From positions 1 through 17,160 of the forward strand of contig CAIMXN010000036.1 of the NCBI GenBank assembly GCA_903845455.1: a stretch of 17,160 bases of DNA. The letters are read 5' to 3'. The stretch is from an uncultured beta proteobacterium (GTDB taxonomy: Bacteria > Pseudomonadota > Gammaproteobacteria > Burkholderiales > Burkholderiaceae). Below the pieces are notes generated by a model. It did not search any database. It was not told the DNA's origin and saw nothing but the letters and a program-made list of their open reading frames with translations. Within the stretch, counting starts at the first letter, position 1. The number at the start of each line of letters is the position of its first letter. The translations under genes were made by a program, and so were the position numbers. Shown in pieces: positions 15,473 through 17,160 of the stretch.

Positions 15473-15949
15473 ATGAACAAACTAACTCATTTTGATGACA
15501 GCGGCCAAGCCCATATGGTAAACGTTGGTGATAAGCCGAATACTCATCGTATTGCGATCGCTATAGGTAAGATTACGATGCTCCCAGAAACCTTCAGGAT
15601 GATTGAGGCTGGAAGCCATAAAAAGGGTGACGTACTTGGCATTGCCAGAATTGCTGGCATACAGGCATCCAAAAGAACTTCAGATCTGATTCCGCTGTGT
15701 CACCCACTAGCACTTACCCATGTCAGTATAGAGTTTTCGCTCAACAAAGCAGAAAGTAGTATCACTTGCCAAGCTAGGGCAGAAACAACCGGTCCTACTG
15801 GCGTAGAAATGGAAGCCCTCACTGCAATCCAAATAACCCTCCTGACAATTTATGATATGGTCAAAGCAGTCGATAGGGGTATGGTGATGGGCGACATTAA
15901 ACTCTTAGAAAAGAGTGGTGGTAAGTCTGGGGAGTGGAAGGCGGATTAA
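15473..15949 (+). CDS. moaC: Cyclic pyranopterin monophosphate synthase
   Basis: MoaC converts the MoaA product 3',8-cyclo-GTP to cyclic pyranopterin monophosphate, the first committed stage of molybdenum cofactor synthesis. The catalytic residues match E. coli numbering exactly: K51 (SHKKGD), H77 in LCHPL, and D128 and K131 in YDMVKAVDRGM. The protein is 158 aa, the usual length. I chose ATG 15473 because the family begins near LTHFDDSGQAHMV; an in-frame ATG at 15431 would add 14 residues encoded antisense to the protease start. No other moa gene is adjacent. A 17-base AT dyad (15944-15960) overlaps the stop codon. Confidence 0.95.
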   Translation: MNKLTHFDDSGQAHMVNVGDKPNTHRIAIAIGKITMLPETFRMIEAGSHKKGDVLGIARIAGIQASKRTSDLIPLCHPLALTHVSIEFSLNKAESSITCQARAETTGPTGVEMEALTAIQITLLTIYDMVKAVDRGMVMGDIKLLEKSGGKSGEWKAD

Positions 15950-15960
15950 AAATTTTAATC
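15944..15960 (+). repeat. AT-rich inverted repeat overlapping the moaC stop codon
   Basis: GATTAAAA (15944-15951) and TTTTAATC (15953-15960) are exact reverse complements around one A. The moaC TAA is inside the left arm. With no GC stem it is a weak terminator at best. The rest of the 67-base gap to 16016 is AT-rich, with TATTAT at 15974-15979 as a possible -10 but no matching -35. Confidence 0.4.
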
Positions 15961-16016
15961 AGGTCTGCACTCGTATTATTCAATAAATACTATTTTTCTA
16001 ACTAAATTAACTAAAA

Positions 16017-16799
16017 ATGAATTTTTTTACTAACTTGGATGTGGTTCGGCAAGGGGTATTAATCTGTTTGAGCTGCCTATTTATTTCTCTATTTGGCATG
16101 CTTTTACTCAGAAAAATATGGCCCCCAAAGCTGAGAACTACATTTACACATATTCATGGCCACATGTTTGGCGTCATCGGCATTGTTTATGCTGTTTTAA
16201 TTGGTGCTATTGCAGTAGGATCTTGGGAAAAATTTAAAACCGCTGAATTAATTGTTTTTGAAGAGGCTACTACTACCTTAAATATGTATCACATGGCCTC
16301 CAGTCTAGGTCCAGCCCATCAAAATGATATCAAAAACTTCATCCAAAGATATGTTGATGAAGTCGTTGAAGTCGAGTGGCCTGAAATGCAAAAAGGCATC
16401 CGCCCAAATATCAAATCGAATATCCTATATTCAATGAATCAATACTTGAGCTCAATACATATAGAAAATAAGACCCAAGAAATTTATTTACCGATTTTGG
16501 TTCACCAAGTAAACAAATTAGAATATTTGAGGGGGCAACGAGTTTTTATCGCAGGCTCTACACTAAATACAGCTATCTTAGTTTTCATGTTGCTGGGTGG
16601 CTTACTGGTAATACTTACTTCGATCCTTTTTGGTCTTGAGCACTCTCTTGGTAGTAATGCATTGATTACATCAATGCTATCGCTAGTTATTGGCCTTGTA
16701 ATAACCGTCATTATTGGATTAGATCACCCCTATCAAGGGGAGATTAGTATTTCTTTAGACCCCCTGAAATTGGCTCTTAGCTCCATCAATAAATTTTAG
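16017..16799 (+). CDS. DUF4239-like (bestrophin-like) integral membrane protein
   Basis: This 260-aa protein has four likely transmembrane helices at about 13-31, 50-70, 185-206 and 211-234. A soluble helical region lies between helices 2 and 3 (about 71-184), rich in E, N and K. The closing motif LDHPYQGEISI (235-245), right after the last helix, is typical of proteins annotated DUF4239 or bestrophin-like, whose function is not established; channel activity is only suggested by distant resemblance. HGHMFGVIGIVYAVLIG in helix 2 also fits the family. No Shine-Dalgarno sequence is seen before the ATG, and the leader is very AT-rich. The gene itself looks more AT-rich than its neighbours, which may reflect acquisition or simply membrane-protein codon needs. 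It has no clear operon partner. Confidence 0.8.
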   Translation: MNFFTNLDVVRQGVLICLSCLFISLFGMLLLRKIWPPKLRTTFTHIHGHMFGVIGIVYAVLIGAIAVGSWEKFKTAELIVFEEATTTLNMYHMASSLGPAHQNDIKNFIQRYVDEVVEVEWPEMQKGIRPNIKSNILYSMNQYLSSIHIENKTQEIYLPILVHQVNKLEYLRGQRVFIAGSTLNTAILVFMLLGGLLVILTSILFGLEHSLGSNALITSMLSLVIGLVITVIIGLDHPYQGEISISLDPLKLALSSINKF

Positions 16800-16853
16800 A
16801 AAGAGGCCTGGGTAGTGATATTTCAGGACAAGTAAGATTAGATTTACTCCCTC

Positions 16854-16869
16854 TATATCAATTGATATA
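16854..16869. repeat. Perfect 16-bp AT-rich palindrome beside the terminator
   Basis: TATATCAATTGATATA is its own reverse complement and has no spacer. Its last four bases (16866-16869) are also the first arm of the terminator-like hairpin, so the two structures compete. It could be part of bidirectional termination or a protein-binding dyad. No owner gene is obvious. Confidence 0.5.
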
Positions 16870-16889
16870 GCCATCTTTCGATGGCTATA
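16866..16889. terminator. Bidirectional intrinsic terminator-like hairpin
   Basis: TATAGCCATC (16866-16875) pairs perfectly with GATGGCTATA (16880-16889) around a four-base loop. On the plus strand the loop is TTTC and a CTCTTTTGTTG tail follows, ending the DUF4239-like gene transcript. On the minus strand the loop is GAAA closed by C-G, a stable GNRA tetraloop, placed 25 bases after the pilin-like stop codon. The position between two converging genes fits shared termination. Confidence 0.75.
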
Positions 16890-16913
16890 CTCTTTTGTTG
16901 AATGGTTAAATAC

Positions 16914-17160
16914 TTATTTACTAATTCTGCACTCTGATGGTAATAACTGCGATATCAAATTAGTTTCAGTAGATCTACAAGACCAGCCACCAGTCCAAGT
17001 GGATCCCTCTGGTTTAGATAGGTCCAGTGGTTTGGGTACATTTGCATCGGGCTCATTTGTAGGCACAAGGTGAAGTGTATTTTTGCCTTCTGGTGCGACA
17101 CTAATTTGATAATCAATTGCGATCACCCCTGAAGGAGTTACTTCAATTAACTTCACACTA
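16914..17160 (-). CDS. Type IV pilin-like protein, C-terminal fragment (5' end outside window)
   Basis: The open frame runs off the right edge; the GTG at 17156 is only the first possible start in view. The visible part, about 82 residues, resembles the C-terminal half of a PilA-type pilin. It contains VTPSGVIAIDYQI, a beta-strand phrase common in pilin globular domains, then NTLHLVP. Near the end, WTGGWSC and LPSEC carry the two cysteines of a probable D-region disulfide loop with 15 residues between them. The N-terminal methylation motif and helix would lie outside the window, so major pilin, minor pilin and type II pseudopilin cannot be distinguished. It converges on the DUF4239-like gene across the hairpin at 16866-16889. 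Confidence 0.7.
   Translation of the reverse strand, partial: SVKLIEVTPSGVIAIDYQISVAPEGKNTLHLVPTNEPDANVPKPLDLSKPEGSTWTGGWSCRSTETNLISQLLPSECRISK

Noticed and set aside
1..17160. CRISPR array, tRNA/rRNA genes, insertion sequences, prophage or defence island
   Set aside because: No spaced repeat arrays, cloverleaf sequences, transposase or integrase motifs or phage proteins were seen on either strand. The content is nearly all core metabolism and envelope genes.

Overview
This window looks like a chromosomal segment of a small-genome freshwater betaproteobacterium, most likely Polynucleobacter or a close Burkholderiaceae relative. The basis is the moderate GC content, the protein sequences, and the gene order pgk-pyk-fba-purC-purE-purK-Sua5 on one strand, an arrangement I associate with Burkholderiales. 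This is recognition from memory, not a database result. I see no rRNA, tRNA, insertion sequence, CRISPR array or prophage. Both edges cut a gene.

Layout. (1) 1-2696, plus strand: the 3' end of a BvgS/EvgS-like hybrid histidine kinase (ATPase, receiver and Hpt domains), followed after 28 bases by a PBP4/DacB-type peptidase. (2) 2642-10194, minus strand: a compact seven-gene run read pgk, pyk, fba, purC, purE, purK, Sua5/TsaC. It joins lower glycolysis/gluconeogenesis, the middle of purine synthesis, and the first step of the t6A tRNA modification. Gaps are 2-87 bases, so one transcript is likely. The purC-purE gap can fold into competing hairpins. (3) 10195-10384: a divergent intergenic region. 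(4) 10385-13722, plus strand: ilvE, a small CHCC zinc-finger protein, waaF (LPS core heptosyltransferase II), an NTF2-like protein and a conserved hypothetical. A perfect 12-bp hairpin lies just upstream of waaF. (5) 13719-15449, minus strand: a BepA-like periplasmic M48 metalloprotease with TPR-like repeats, tail-to-tail with the hypothetical and divergent from moaC by only 23 bases. (6) 15473-16799, plus strand: moaC, then a four-helix DUF4239-like membrane protein. (7) 16914-17160, minus strand: the C-terminus of a type IV pilin-like protein, separated from the membrane protein by a bidirectional terminator-like hairpin.

Working together: the minus-strand operon supplies central carbon flux, purines and tRNA modification. 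Envelope functions recur elsewhere: PBP4, WaaF, an outer-membrane-quality-control-type protease, a pilin and a membrane protein. Most of the window is ordinary core genome. I found no convincing new multi-gene system. The best leads are RNA structures in short spacers (purC-purE, and upstream of waaF) and the uncharacterised genes at 12647-13722 and 16017-16799.
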